From assembly GCA_019639135.1 (NCBI GenBank), contig JAHBSL010000027.1, forward strand, positions 1-45,586: a DNA stretch of 45,586 bases, given 5' to 3'. Origin of the DNA: Acidobacteriota bacterium (GTDB lineage Bacteria > Acidobacteriota > Blastocatellia > Pyrinomonadales > Pyrinomonadaceae). The notes beneath the pieces are model-generated. The model was not told where the DNA came from, made no database searches, and was given only the letters and a program-made list of their open reading frames with translations. Numbering within the stretch: the first letter of the stretch is position 1; each line of letters begins with the position of its first letter. Shown here in pieces: positions 1-6,988 of the stretch. The translations under genes and the position numbers were made by a program.

Positions 1-22
1 CAAAGCCGGTACTCGAAACCTT

Positions 23-75
23 CTACCACCCCGTCCGCCGAAGCGGCGTCCACCCCTCCTATTCAAGGAGGGGAG
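23..75. repeat. 53-bp palindromic dispersed repeat, copy 1
   Basis: It contains two nested palindromes: CCGCCGAAGCGGCG near the middle and CCCCTCCT...AGGAGGGG at the right end. An almost identical copy (about 3 mismatches) lies inverted at 41171-41223. Flanking text is shared too: a module ending in cgaaac lies just left of this copy, and a ggaatttggaat module lies to its right. It looks like a REP-type intergenic element; no function is asserted. Confidence 0.8.
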
Positions 76-217
76 CATGCGGAATTCCAGATCTGGAATT
101 TGGAATTCTCGAAACCCGGGATTCAAAACTCCACGGCGTTTCACAATTTCACTTTGTTTCAGTTTTTCACTCCGTTTCATGAAACGTGCAGTCTCCCAAA
201 AAAAGAAACACAGGAGG

Positions 218-1264
218 TCACGGATTTTCGTTAATGAACTTTTCAAATTTGGCTTTATCAGGATGATCTGGGACCTTTGCGAGAAACTTTTTGTATTCGG
301 CGGCGGCAAGAGCCGGAGCCTTTGCGAGTTGGTAGAGATGGGCGAGTTGAAGGTGAAGGTCGGCCATCCCGAGCGGGTCGAGATCGATGGCCTTGTTCAG
401 TGCCTCGGCGCCGAGCGTTCCCTGCTTTGCCAAAAGATACGTCTCGCCGAGCAGTTGATAGACGCGGGCATTCTTGGGCTCAAGCGTAGCAGCGTGTTTA
501 AAGATCTCAATGGCGGCAGCGTACTGCGTCTGTGCAGTGCGAATCCGCCCGGCCGTCATCCAAACCGGAACATATTCGACCTTGAGCTCAAGCGAACGCC
601 TGACGGCCGCATCCGCCTCGGTGAGCAACTTTCGTTCGAGCAATACACCGGCAAGCAAGCCCCAGCCGATGAAGTCCTTCGCGTCTTCCTTAACGACAGC
701 CTGCAAAGCCTTCGTCGCAGCAACGAGGTCCTTCGCGGCCTCGGCCTCGGCAGCTTGTTTGTAGAATGCGGCGGTACGCTCATTTCGGGGATAGCGATAT
801 TTCGAAGAGATAACTCCGGTTCTCTCAGCGTTCGATCCATCGCCGACAATAACTTCAAAATCCTCACACACTTGGGGCGGGCCAAACGAGGCCACCTGTC
901 GGCGGGCAACCTCGACGCCATCCACATCGACAACAAGCATTCCATCGCTACGGTTTGTCAGTCGGAAACAATAGTTTCCGGATCGCCCGAGCGTGATCCT
1001 TTCCGGAGATTGGCTCCGGTTAGAGTAAGTGACGGCGACCTTCGGGACTTTTTCGCCGCTCTTTGCCCCGAGGACACGAACACGGCCGTAAACATATGGG
1101 GCCGTAAGCCGTGGGGCATCGAGCGTCGCCATGAAGCCAAATTCGCCGCAGATGTCGTCAACTTGAGCTCTTGTTTCGACCGCTCCGGCAAGGGCAAGAA
1201 CGCCGATACAGACAGCGCTCTGAGAGCGAAGAAAATGCTTTGCTGTTGCGACAATTCGGTCCAT
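218..1264 (-). CDS. Secreted TPR-repeat protein
   Basis: This is a predicted exported protein of about 348 residues. A hydrophobic signal segment ends near VETRAQ, followed by a beta-rich carboxypeptidase-regulatory-like region with paired Cys, and then at least four TPR-like helical repeats in the C-terminal half with the usual spacing of small and aromatic residues (for example AAFYKQAAEAEAAKD and YAAAIEIFKHAATLEPKN). TPR arrays are protein-interaction scaffolds; the partner is unknown. I chose the start MDRIVA because a perfect TATAAT (1272-1277 in reverse complement) ends 7 nt before it, which makes the more upstream ATGs unlikely and suggests a leaderless message. A long open frame on the opposite strand is a shadow of this gene. 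Confidence 0.85.
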   Translation of the reverse strand: MDRIVATAKHFLRSQSAVCIGVLALAGAVETRAQVDDICGEFGFMATLDAPRLTAPYVYGRVRVLGAKSGEKVPKVAVTYSNRSQSPERITLGRSGNYCFRLTNRSDGMLVVDVDGVEVARRQVASFGPPQVCEDFEVIVGDGSNAERTGVISSKYRYPRNERTAAFYKQAAEAEAAKDLVAATKALQAVVKEDAKDFIGWGLLAGVLLERKLLTEADAAVRRSLELKVEYVPVWMTAGRIRTAQTQYAAAIEIFKHAATLEPKNARVYQLLGETYLLAKQGTLGAEALNKAIDLDPLGMADLHLQLAHLYQLAKAPALAAAEYKKFLAKVPDHPDKAKFEKFINENP

Positions 1265-1277
1265 CTCGGGCATTATA
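1264..1277 (-). promoter_or_regulatory. -10 box next to the TPR start codon
   Basis: TATAAT reads on the minus strand at 1277-1272, with 7 nt between it and ATG at 1264. Transcription would begin at or next to the start codon. No good -35 box was recognised. Confidence 0.4.
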
Positions 1278-1342
1278 CATCCGTTGGAACCCAGGCAAAG
1301 CAAAGAAATGTTGAGACTGATGACAAAGGAGGATCAAAGGCA

Positions 1343-1543
1343 ATGAAAGAACACGTGGCTGTCGTCTTTAACGGATTCCTGAACCTGCAAAACCTCGAAA
1401 AACTTGAACTTGTTAATGCGATCAACGAGTACTTCGACTCGAACGACCGCGAGTCCATCCGGAAGGCCGCGGACGAGCGTTTTGCCGCTTTCGATCGCAC
1501 GGAAAAGGACTTTCAATGCAAGTGTTGCGGAGCGAAGGGTTGA
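1343..1543 (+). CDS. Small acidic protein with Cys-rich tail, unknown function
   Basis: A 66-residue protein begins at an ATG preceded by a clear ribosome binding site (AAAGGAGG at 1325-1332). It is mostly amphipathic helix with many Asn, Glu and Asp residues and ends in CKCCGAKG, a cluster of three cysteines that could bind a metal. It lies 36 nt upstream of the arginase-fold gene on the same strand, so the two are probably co-transcribed. I do not recognise the family. The longer open frame that extends upstream of this ATG runs antisense through the TPR gene and is not believed. Confidence 0.6.
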   Translation: MKEHVAVVFNGFLNLQNLEKLELVNAINEYFDSNDRESIRKAADERFAAFDRTEKDFQCKCCGAKG

Positions 1544-1578
1544 CACCTCCGTGGTTTCAGAAAATACTTTTGAGCGTA

Positions 1579-2535
1579 ATGGCAGATATATTTCGATTGA
1601 CCGAACGTCCGAACCCGGATGTCTTCTATACCCGTGGCGACCGAAATGACCCGCGGCTTGGCGATCTTGTCGGACGCGAGGAAAAGGACTTTGACAGTGC
1701 GGACATCGTGATACTCGGCTGCCCGCAGGACGAAGGCGTAAGGCGAGGCGGTGGCCGCGAGGGAGCCGCAGGTGCACCGGAAGCGATCCGAAGGCAGTTC
1801 TACCGGCTGACGACATTTAACGTGAACAATCGCGTATTCGACCTTGGCGACGTCCGGATCGGCGATACGCTCGAGGAGACCCACGCGACCCATTGCGAGG
1901 TCGCCAAAACGGTGCTCGATGCCGGCAAGCGGCTGATCGTCCTCGGCGGCGGCGGCGACATTTCCTACCCGGATGGAATGGCAATGGCCGAGGTTTTTGG
2001 GGCAGAGAATTGGATCGCCGTAAATGTCGACTCACATATCGACGTAAGGTCCGACGAGCCGCGCAACAGCGGCACGCAATATCGCCAGTTGCTCGAAGAA
2101 GGCCATCTTGACCCGAAATATTTCTACGAGGTCGGTTTCCAGAGTCACTTTTGCTCGCCGGTCTATTACGACTACATTCGAAAGCTCGGCGTCCATCGCA
2201 TCAGCCTCGAATTGCTCAGGTCGCGGGCCGGTGCCGACACGGAGATCAAAGAGCAGGTCCGGCTGAATTTCATAAAGCACAGCTCGGGCATATCGGCGTT
2301 CTTCGGTTTTGACATGTCCGCCGTTCGTGCCGCCGATGCCCCCGGTGCCTCGGCCCCTTCGCCTCTGGGTCTGCGTGCCGGAGAGTTCATTCAATTGGTC
2401 AAGTATGCGGCGTCGCTTGCCAATACGAAGCTGATCGAATTCACGGAGGTCAACCCAAACTTCGACCACGATGACCGGACGACGAAACTCGTCGCCATCG
2501 GCATGCACAGATTTTGTAGCGGAGTGGCCGTCTAG
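1579..2535 (+). CDS. Arginase/formimidoylglutamase-fold protein (divergent metal site)
   Basis: A 318-residue member of the ureohydrolase superfamily (arginase, agmatinase, HutG), closest in feel to formimidoylglutamases. Visible family motifs are VLGGGGDIS near residue 125, NVDSHIDVR with D151, H153 and D155, and FGFDMSAVRAADAPG with D245. In active enzymes six residues hold two Mn ions. Here the His of the GGGH/GGDH motif is Gly (G126), and the second Asp of the DxD pair is Ser (S247), so two of six ligands are missing. The MADIF start is preferred over an upstream in-frame ATG at 1516 because it leaves a normal family N-terminus. Ureohydrolase activity is therefore uncertain. Confidence 0.75.
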   Translation: MADIFRLTERPNPDVFYTRGDRNDPRLGDLVGREEKDFDSADIVILGCPQDEGVRRGGGREGAAGAPEAIRRQFYRLTTFNVNNRVFDLGDVRIGDTLEETHATHCEVAKTVLDAGKRLIVLGGGGDISYPDGMAMAEVFGAENWIAVNVDSHIDVRSDEPRNSGTQYRQLLEEGHLDPKYFYEVGFQSHFCSPVYYDYIRKLGVHRISLELLRSRAGADTEIKEQVRLNFIKHSSGISAFFGFDMSAVRAADAPGASAPSPLGLRAGEFIQLVKYAASLANTKLIEFTEVNPNFDHDDRTTKLVAIGMHRFCSGVAV

Positions 2536-2538
2536 TCC

Positions 2539-2868
2539 ATGAAAAACGAGATGTTATATGAGGTTACTGTGACCGTAGATGCCTCGATAGAGGAGGCATT
2601 TCTGAGCTATATGACCGGTCGACATATACCGGATGTGCTCGCCACCGGATGTTTTATTGAGGCATTTTTCGTGACCGATGAGGTAGGTAGATACAGGACC
2701 ACGTATGTTGCGGCCGATCGCAGCGATCTCAATCGGTACTTTAGTGAATTCGCCGAAGGGCTACGTGACGATTTCGTTGGCCATTTCCCATCCGGCGTTA
2801 CCGTCGAACGCCAAATTTGGAGGTCGCTGATTCTATTTCGGGATTCAGGCGGAGGGCCGAGTAATTAA
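2539..2868 (+). CDS. DUF4286-like protein
   Basis: A 109-residue protein beginning 3 nt after the arginase-fold gene, so the two are almost certainly one operon. The pattern YEVTVTVDASIEEAF followed by TGRHIPDVLATGCF matches the small DUF4286 family (ferredoxin-like alpha/beta proteins of about 100 residues, no known biochemical role). The length fits the family and no disruption is seen. Function is unknown. Confidence 0.75.
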   Translation: MKNEMLYEVTVTVDASIEEAFLSYMTGRHIPDVLATGCFIEAFFVTDEVGRYRTTYVAADRSDLNRYFSEFAEGLRDDFVGHFPSGVTVERQIWRSLILFRDSGGGPSN

Positions 2869-2980
2869 AGTCCTGAGCACTGGTGCCCAATGTACGTTCC
2901 ATCTCTGTCATAGCTCTTTAGAAATGTCTTCTTTTTTGCATTTCAGATTTAGCAGTTTCAGGGTTATTGATGGATTTGAT

Positions 2981-3058
2981 CGGCGGGAGCGGGTTTGTCA
3001 ATCTTTCAGCGACTGACAAGGAGCGTTTTAAGAAAGCTTGACAAACCCGTCTCCGGCG
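2981..3058. repeat. Imperfect 27-bp inverted repeat inside the IS remnant
   Basis: The left arm (2981-3007) and right arm (3032-3058) both contain CGGGTTTGTCAA and its complement, separated by 24 nt. It would form a long hairpin in either strand. It may be a fusion scar between two copies of a short sequence or a structure of the deleted element. Confidence 0.6.
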
Positions 3059-3333
3059 ATACAATTTACCAGCCCTGAAGCTGCGGCCCGCGTTTGCTTA
3101 CCGCCGGAAACGCACGCCATGGATGGTCCGGTGGCGGCACGTACTCCGCGATTCGACGGTCTTCCCCTTGTCCGGTGGACAAGTCCCGCATTCCCTCCTT
3201 CTCGATACCTCTTCCAGATACGCCTCGTCTGCCGGTAACTCAGCCCCAGTTGGACTGCCGCATCCTTCAGCTTTATCTCGCCTCTCTCTACCCTCGGTAG
3301 TACCCTCATCCGCTCCCGCTCTTTCCTGCTCAT
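3028..3333 (-). pseudogene. Transposase N-terminal fragment (ISNCY/IS1202-like)
   Basis: The first 55 or so residues (MSRKERERMRVLPRV... to RTRGRPSNR) form a helix-turn-helix domain typical of ISNCY-type transposases: a polar start, QLGLSYRQTRRIWKRYREGG as recognition helix, then GRPSNR. After that the frame runs into unrelated sequence, so the DDE catalytic domain is absent. A full-length relative is at 42324-43511. It cannot transpose alone, but could still make a DNA-binding stub. Confidence 0.75.
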
Positions 3334-3380
3334 CCTCAATTCCCCTTCCATCCAAGTCACTCAACCCAGATGTCAATTCA

Positions 3381-3425
3381 GAGGACATTTCTATCGAGTT
3401 TTCAAGAGGACATTTCTATTGAGTT
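3381..3425. repeat. Two tandem 20-bp units at the IS end
   Basis: GAGGACATTTCTATCGAGTT (3381-3400) and GAGGACATTTCTATTGAGTT (3406-3425) differ at one base and repeat with a 25-bp period. They are likely transposase binding sites at the end of the deleted element. Confidence 0.85.
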
Positions 3426-3431
3426 ACCACA

Positions 3432-3655
3432 TAAGTTTCAGGCAAACAATAATTACTTAAGTTAGTGAACACAGGCCGAGCGGATTAAGCGGATAAACCG
3501 GATCTGTTCTTAAGGCAACGGGACGATTTTTGTTTGGTAGTTGTTATGTGATCGCTAGTGTAGTTGACCGCAGGGAGCTGAAAACGAACAATGGATCCAC
3601 AGATCGAAGACACAGGAAAACTCAGGCTGCTACGACCGTATGACCACTCGGTACG
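3432..3655. other. Intergenic, nothing recognised
   Basis: About 220 bp between the IS remnant and the end of the VWFA gene. I see no gene, strong terminator or repeat here. Confidence 0.5.
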
Positions 3656-4906
3656 TTACTTCTTCTTCTCGTCCTCCTTTGCAATGAGCACGACGGTGCG
3701 GTGCTGGACGACGAAGGTCTTGTCGTCGTAAACGCCGTCGCCGTCAACATCGACCTTGACCTCGAGCTTGTGCCGCGAGCCCGGTTTGTGTTTCTCGTCA
3801 AGCTCATAAGCCATGTTGTATTGATTGCGGAGCAGGCCGTTGATCGACTGAAGATAGGCCGGTATCTCGCCCGGGAAGGTCATCTCGAAGTGCATACCGC
3901 CGGATTCCTTGGCAAAGGTGTTAAGGGTGTTCTTTGCCTGCAGGAAATCGAGCCGGCCGGGAAGCCCATTGAGGGCTGTTGTGGTCGGCAGCAAATGCTC
4001 ATATCGCTTGTAGAACATATTGCCGGTACTGATGATGTAGATCGGAATTCCGGCTTCCTGTATCACCTTGCGGACCTCGCCGTAGTTTATCCGGCTGAAA
4101 GTATCGATGCCCGATGCGACGAGGATGATCGCACGCCGCTTTGCGCGGACGTCCACCATGCCGCCATATTCCATGGTCCGGCTCTCGGAATTCTCAAGCA
4201 CGACCGAATCGGCCTTTCCGCCGACGAGTGAGAACTTGATCGCGTCAAAGAGGTTATTCTCGCGAAAGGCCGGTTGATTGCGGAGCAGCAGATCGACCGT
4301 CTGCCGGATGCGGTTGGGGTCGTTGGTAAAATCCGTGATCGGTGTCGGGCGAAGGTCGAACGCAACGACCGATGCATAGTCATCCGGCGGTTTGATGAAC
4401 TGCGTGATGAACTGAGCGACCGGGCGGATTGTCTCATAGACGCCCGGTTCGAAGATGCCGCCCGATGCCCGGCCGAAGACTTCGGACCACTTGCTGTATT
4501 CGAGCACAAGGGTCACCGTTATCGGTGCCTCGGGCGTGGCGAAGTCGGCGATATCGCGTTTGACGCCATTCTCAAAGATACCGAAGTTCTCCTTCTTGAG
4601 GCCCGTGATTATCTGTCCGGTCTTCTTGTTAAAGACAACGGCATCGACATTGACGATGTTCGTCTCGATCCTGAGAGGGTCGTCGATGACCTCGGCATTT
4701 CGTATCTCCTCCTGAAGTCGCCGTTCCTCTTCTTCCTTCTTGAGCTGCTCCTCCGTTTTTGGGGTCGGACGCTGATTACGCTTGTCGTTTCCGGTCGGTG
4801 TCGGCCGCTGCGGACGAGACTGGCCGATAGCGATGGACTGGATACCGAATAGAGCAACGATCAGAAATGCGATCCATGTGCGGCTGCGAGGAGCAAGATT
4901 TTTCAT
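3656..4906 (-). CDS. VWFA-related domain protein, Acidobacteria type
   Basis: A 416-residue exported protein. It has a signal peptide (residues 1-28, ending near AIGQ), a charged Pro/Lys/Glu-rich coiled-coil-like stretch (30-75), a beta segment typical of this family (RIETNIVNVDAVVFNKKTG ... GLKKENFGIFENG) and a von Willebrand A-like domain from about 130. The canonical MIDAS start DxSxS is replaced by LEYSKWS, so metal binding is doubtful. The whole layout matches the VWFA-related family expanded in Acidobacteria (TIGR03436 type), whose role is unknown. It is transcribed alone, divergently from the ROK gene. Confidence 0.9.
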   Translation of the reverse strand: MKNLAPRSRTWIAFLIVALFGIQSIAIGQSRPQRPTPTGNDKRNQRPTPKTEEQLKKEEEERRLQEEIRNAEVIDDPLRIETNIVNVDAVVFNKKTGQIITGLKKENFGIFENGVKRDIADFATPEAPITVTLVLEYSKWSEVFGRASGGIFEPGVYETIRPVAQFITQFIKPPDDYASVVAFDLRPTPITDFTNDPNRIRQTVDLLLRNQPAFRENNLFDAIKFSLVGGKADSVVLENSESRTMEYGGMVDVRAKRRAIILVASGIDTFSRINYGEVRKVIQEAGIPIYIISTGNMFYKRYEHLLPTTTALNGLPGRLDFLQAKNTLNTFAKESGGMHFEMTFPGEIPAYLQSINGLLRNQYNMAYELDEKHKPGSRHKLEVKVDVDGDGVYDDKTFVVQHRTVVLIAKEDEKKK

Positions 4907-5098
4907 ATAATTCGCCTTGGTTCAAGAAGTTTGAAGGTTTGACTCAAATTGTGGTCGATTGGTTGGCTTAAATCAAGAACTATAATTTGCTCGACCTGCT
5001 TTTTCGTTTTATTCGTCGAACTATGTGGGCGGTCTTTGACACCCTTGATGCCAGGGTCTAAAATTCCATTTGCTTCTCCGTTAAACAGCTTCGAAATT

Positions 5099-6019
5099 AT
5101 GTCCTCGCTCTCCAATCCCGAGACCGGTTCTCTTGGCATAAGCATACGTGTGGCCGGGCTGACCGCCGTTACCCTTGATGCCGGGAAGATCGGCTTTAGG
5201 AAAGAGGCCGGGGTCCGCAAGGACGAAGGGACCTTCGATCAGCTTGCGGCATTTGCCCGCGATTGTTTGCAGGAAGCAGGAGAAGTTGAGCGGATCGGCA
5301 TTGCCGTTCCCGGATTGATAAGCAGCGACCAGGATCGGGTCGAGTATTCGGCGGCATTTCCCGAGCTTTCGCGGACCGAGCTCGGTTCGATGCTCGCCGA
5401 CGCACTCGGCAAGCCGGTCTCGGTCGAGAACGATGCGAATGCGGGTGCACTCGGTGAGTATAACTTCGGTGCCGGCCGCGGAGCGGAGAGCTTGTTCTAT
5501 GCGACGCTCGGCACGGGTATCGGCGGGGCGTTCGTTATGAACGGCGAGGTTTGGCGGGGAAGATCGGGCTTTGCCGGCGAGTTCGGCTATGTTGCGATCA
5601 ACTCGGACGGGCTAAGGCTAGAGGACGTGGCTTCGGGGCCGAATATCGTCAGGCGGGCGCTCGGCAGGATACATCAGGACGCAACGTCAGATCTCGCCTT
5701 GCTCGATGAATCCGAGCTGACGGTCGAAAAGATGGTCGAATCGGCTGTCCGCGGCGACGATTTTGCACTGATGATGCTCGAACGGACCGGAACATATATA
5801 GGTTCGGCCCTTGCAAGCGTCATCAACCTGCTGAACGTTGAGCGGGTTGTCCTCGGTGGATTGATAATGAGCGCGGGTGAAAGCGTTCTTGAGTCGATAG
5901 TCTCGCGGGCACGCGAGCTTTCATTCGGCCCGTCGTTCCGCGATCTCGTGATCGTCAGCGGGGAATTGGGCACGGATGCATACGCCATCGGGGCGTGTAT
6001 TGTCGGAAACGGCAAATGA
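5099..6019 (+). CDS. ROK-family protein, divergent kinase motifs
   Basis: A 306-residue ROK (repressor, ORF, kinase) protein. The ROK signature is clear (LGTGIGGAFVMNGEVWRGR, then GFAGEFGY), and the catalytic ENDAN motif is present at about 110-114 with D112. Two other hallmarks are missing: the N-terminal phosphate loop DxGGTK reads SIRVAG (15-20), and the zinc motif (His plus CxCGxxGC) is absent, with GEFGY where GE[IF]GH is expected. It may therefore be a weak or altered sugar kinase, or a sugar-binding protein. The start ATG at 5099 was chosen because the longer frame upstream codes for unlikely residues. Single gene, divergent from the VWFA gene. Confidence 0.75.
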   Translation: MSSLSNPETGSLGISIRVAGLTAVTLDAGKIGFRKEAGVRKDEGTFDQLAAFARDCLQEAGEVERIGIAVPGLISSDQDRVEYSAAFPELSRTELGSMLADALGKPVSVENDANAGALGEYNFGAGRGAESLFYATLGTGIGGAFVMNGEVWRGRSGFAGEFGYVAINSDGLRLEDVASGPNIVRRALGRIHQDATSDLALLDESELTVEKMVESAVRGDDFALMMLERTGTYIGSALASVINLLNVERVVLGGLIMSAGESVLESIVSRARELSFGPSFRDLVIVSGELGTDAYAIGACIVGNGK

Positions 6020-6281
6020 ATGGATAGAACCGCCGGTTTGACGGAATTAATCTCGCTTATCAGCGGTTCTAATTCGATCGTGCGTTGTCTTAGGGCATCG
6101 GCATTAATAATTTGTAAATAGCAGAGCTTGCGGTTTGCACATACTTTGGTTAAATTATTTGGAGTTTTTCCGATTTAACCTCCGAAAATTTAAGCTCGAC
6201 CGATCTAGAGGCCTGCAACTCTCTTAAGTTGAAGATATAGGTCTATCGAATCGAGCCGGTAAGGGTTTATCAGGTGTAATA

Positions 6282-6941
6282 ATGGCCCAGTTTTTTCCAA
6301 AAAGCGCGAACAATGTGGCGAAGATCACGATGATCCTCGGTGTCGTATTGGCCGTTACGGCCTTTTACGCATATACACAACTCGCCCGCTCGTCCTATCT
6401 GACCGGACGATACGTTGAGAAGCAGCAGCCTGTGCAGTTCAGCCACAAACACCATACGGGCGACGACGGCATCGACTGCCGTTATTGCCATACGACGGTC
6501 GAGACGACGGCTTCCGCGGGAATGCCTTCGACCGAAACGTGTATGACCTGCCACTCGCAAATATGGTCGGACAGCCCGTATCTCGAACCAGTTAGGGCCA
6601 GCTACCGCGACAACACGCCGATCGAATGGGAACGCGTCCACGACCTGCCTGAATACACCTACTTTAACCACAGCATCCACATAGCAAAGGGAATTGGCTG
6701 CTCTACCTGCCACGGCCAGATCGACAATATGCCGTCGGTCTATCAGGAAAATACGCTGCAGATGGAGTGGTGCCTCTCGTGCCACCGCGAGCCGGAGAAG
6801 TTCATCAGGCCGAAGTCGGAGATCTACAATATGCGCTGGAAGGACAGCGACCTCTCGACCGAAGCACGCATTAAGCTCAAAGAAGAATACAAGATCCGCA
6901 GCCGAGATATGTTGACGAGCTGCTCGGTATGCCACCGTTAA
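6282..6941 (+). CDS. actA: Alternative complex III pentaheme cytochrome c subunit
   Basis: A 219-residue membrane-anchored cytochrome c, first gene of the respiratory operon. One transmembrane helix (residues about 14-35) anchors it. Five CxxCH haem motifs start at about C66, C87, C140, C164 and C214, which is the five-haem pattern of ActA. In alternative complex III it passes electrons from the iron-sulfur subunit ActB towards cytochrome c or the oxidase. It lies 47 nt before actB. The 260 bp upstream should hold the operon promoter, but no convincing -35/-10 pair was found. Confidence 0.95.
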   Translation: MAQFFPKSANNVAKITMILGVVLAVTAFYAYTQLARSSYLTGRYVEKQQPVQFSHKHHTGDDGIDCRYCHTTVETTASAGMPSTETCMTCHSQIWSDSPYLEPVRASYRDNTPIEWERVHDLPEYTYFNHSIHIAKGIGCSTCHGQIDNMPSVYQENTLQMEWCLSCHREPEKFIRPKSEIYNMRWKDSDLSTEARIKLKEEYKIRSRDMLTSCSVCHR

Positions 6942-6988
6942 TGGCGACCGCTTGATCGTTTACCGGAAAGGGAAAGGAATCATCGAAG

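Larger units (their letters stand above)
2906..3431. mobile_element. Internally deleted ISNCY/IS1202-like element
   Basis: Both ends appear to survive but most of the transposase is gone. The right end, read inward on the minus strand, starts TGTGGTAACTC and carries AATAGAAATGTCCTC; a second near-identical unit lies 25 bp further in. The left end, read on the plus strand from 2906, starts TGTCATAGCTC and carries TTTAGAAATGTCTTC. Between them lie a fragment of the transposase HTH and a large imperfect inverted repeat. No target duplication was found. Boundaries are inferred from TGT...ACA termini, which the related element at 42190-43567 also has. Confidence 0.55.

Noticed and set aside
77..1543. 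488-codon open frame on the plus strand
   Set aside because: Up to 1342 it runs antisense to the TPR gene, which has clear repeats and a signal peptide. Only its last 66 codons, with their own ribosome site, are kept.
2905..3440. Target site duplication around the deleted IS
   Set aside because: The bases next to the two ends do not match.
6135..6163. Possible promoter TTGCAC before actA
   Set aside because: The -10 region at 16 to 18 nt is not convincing.
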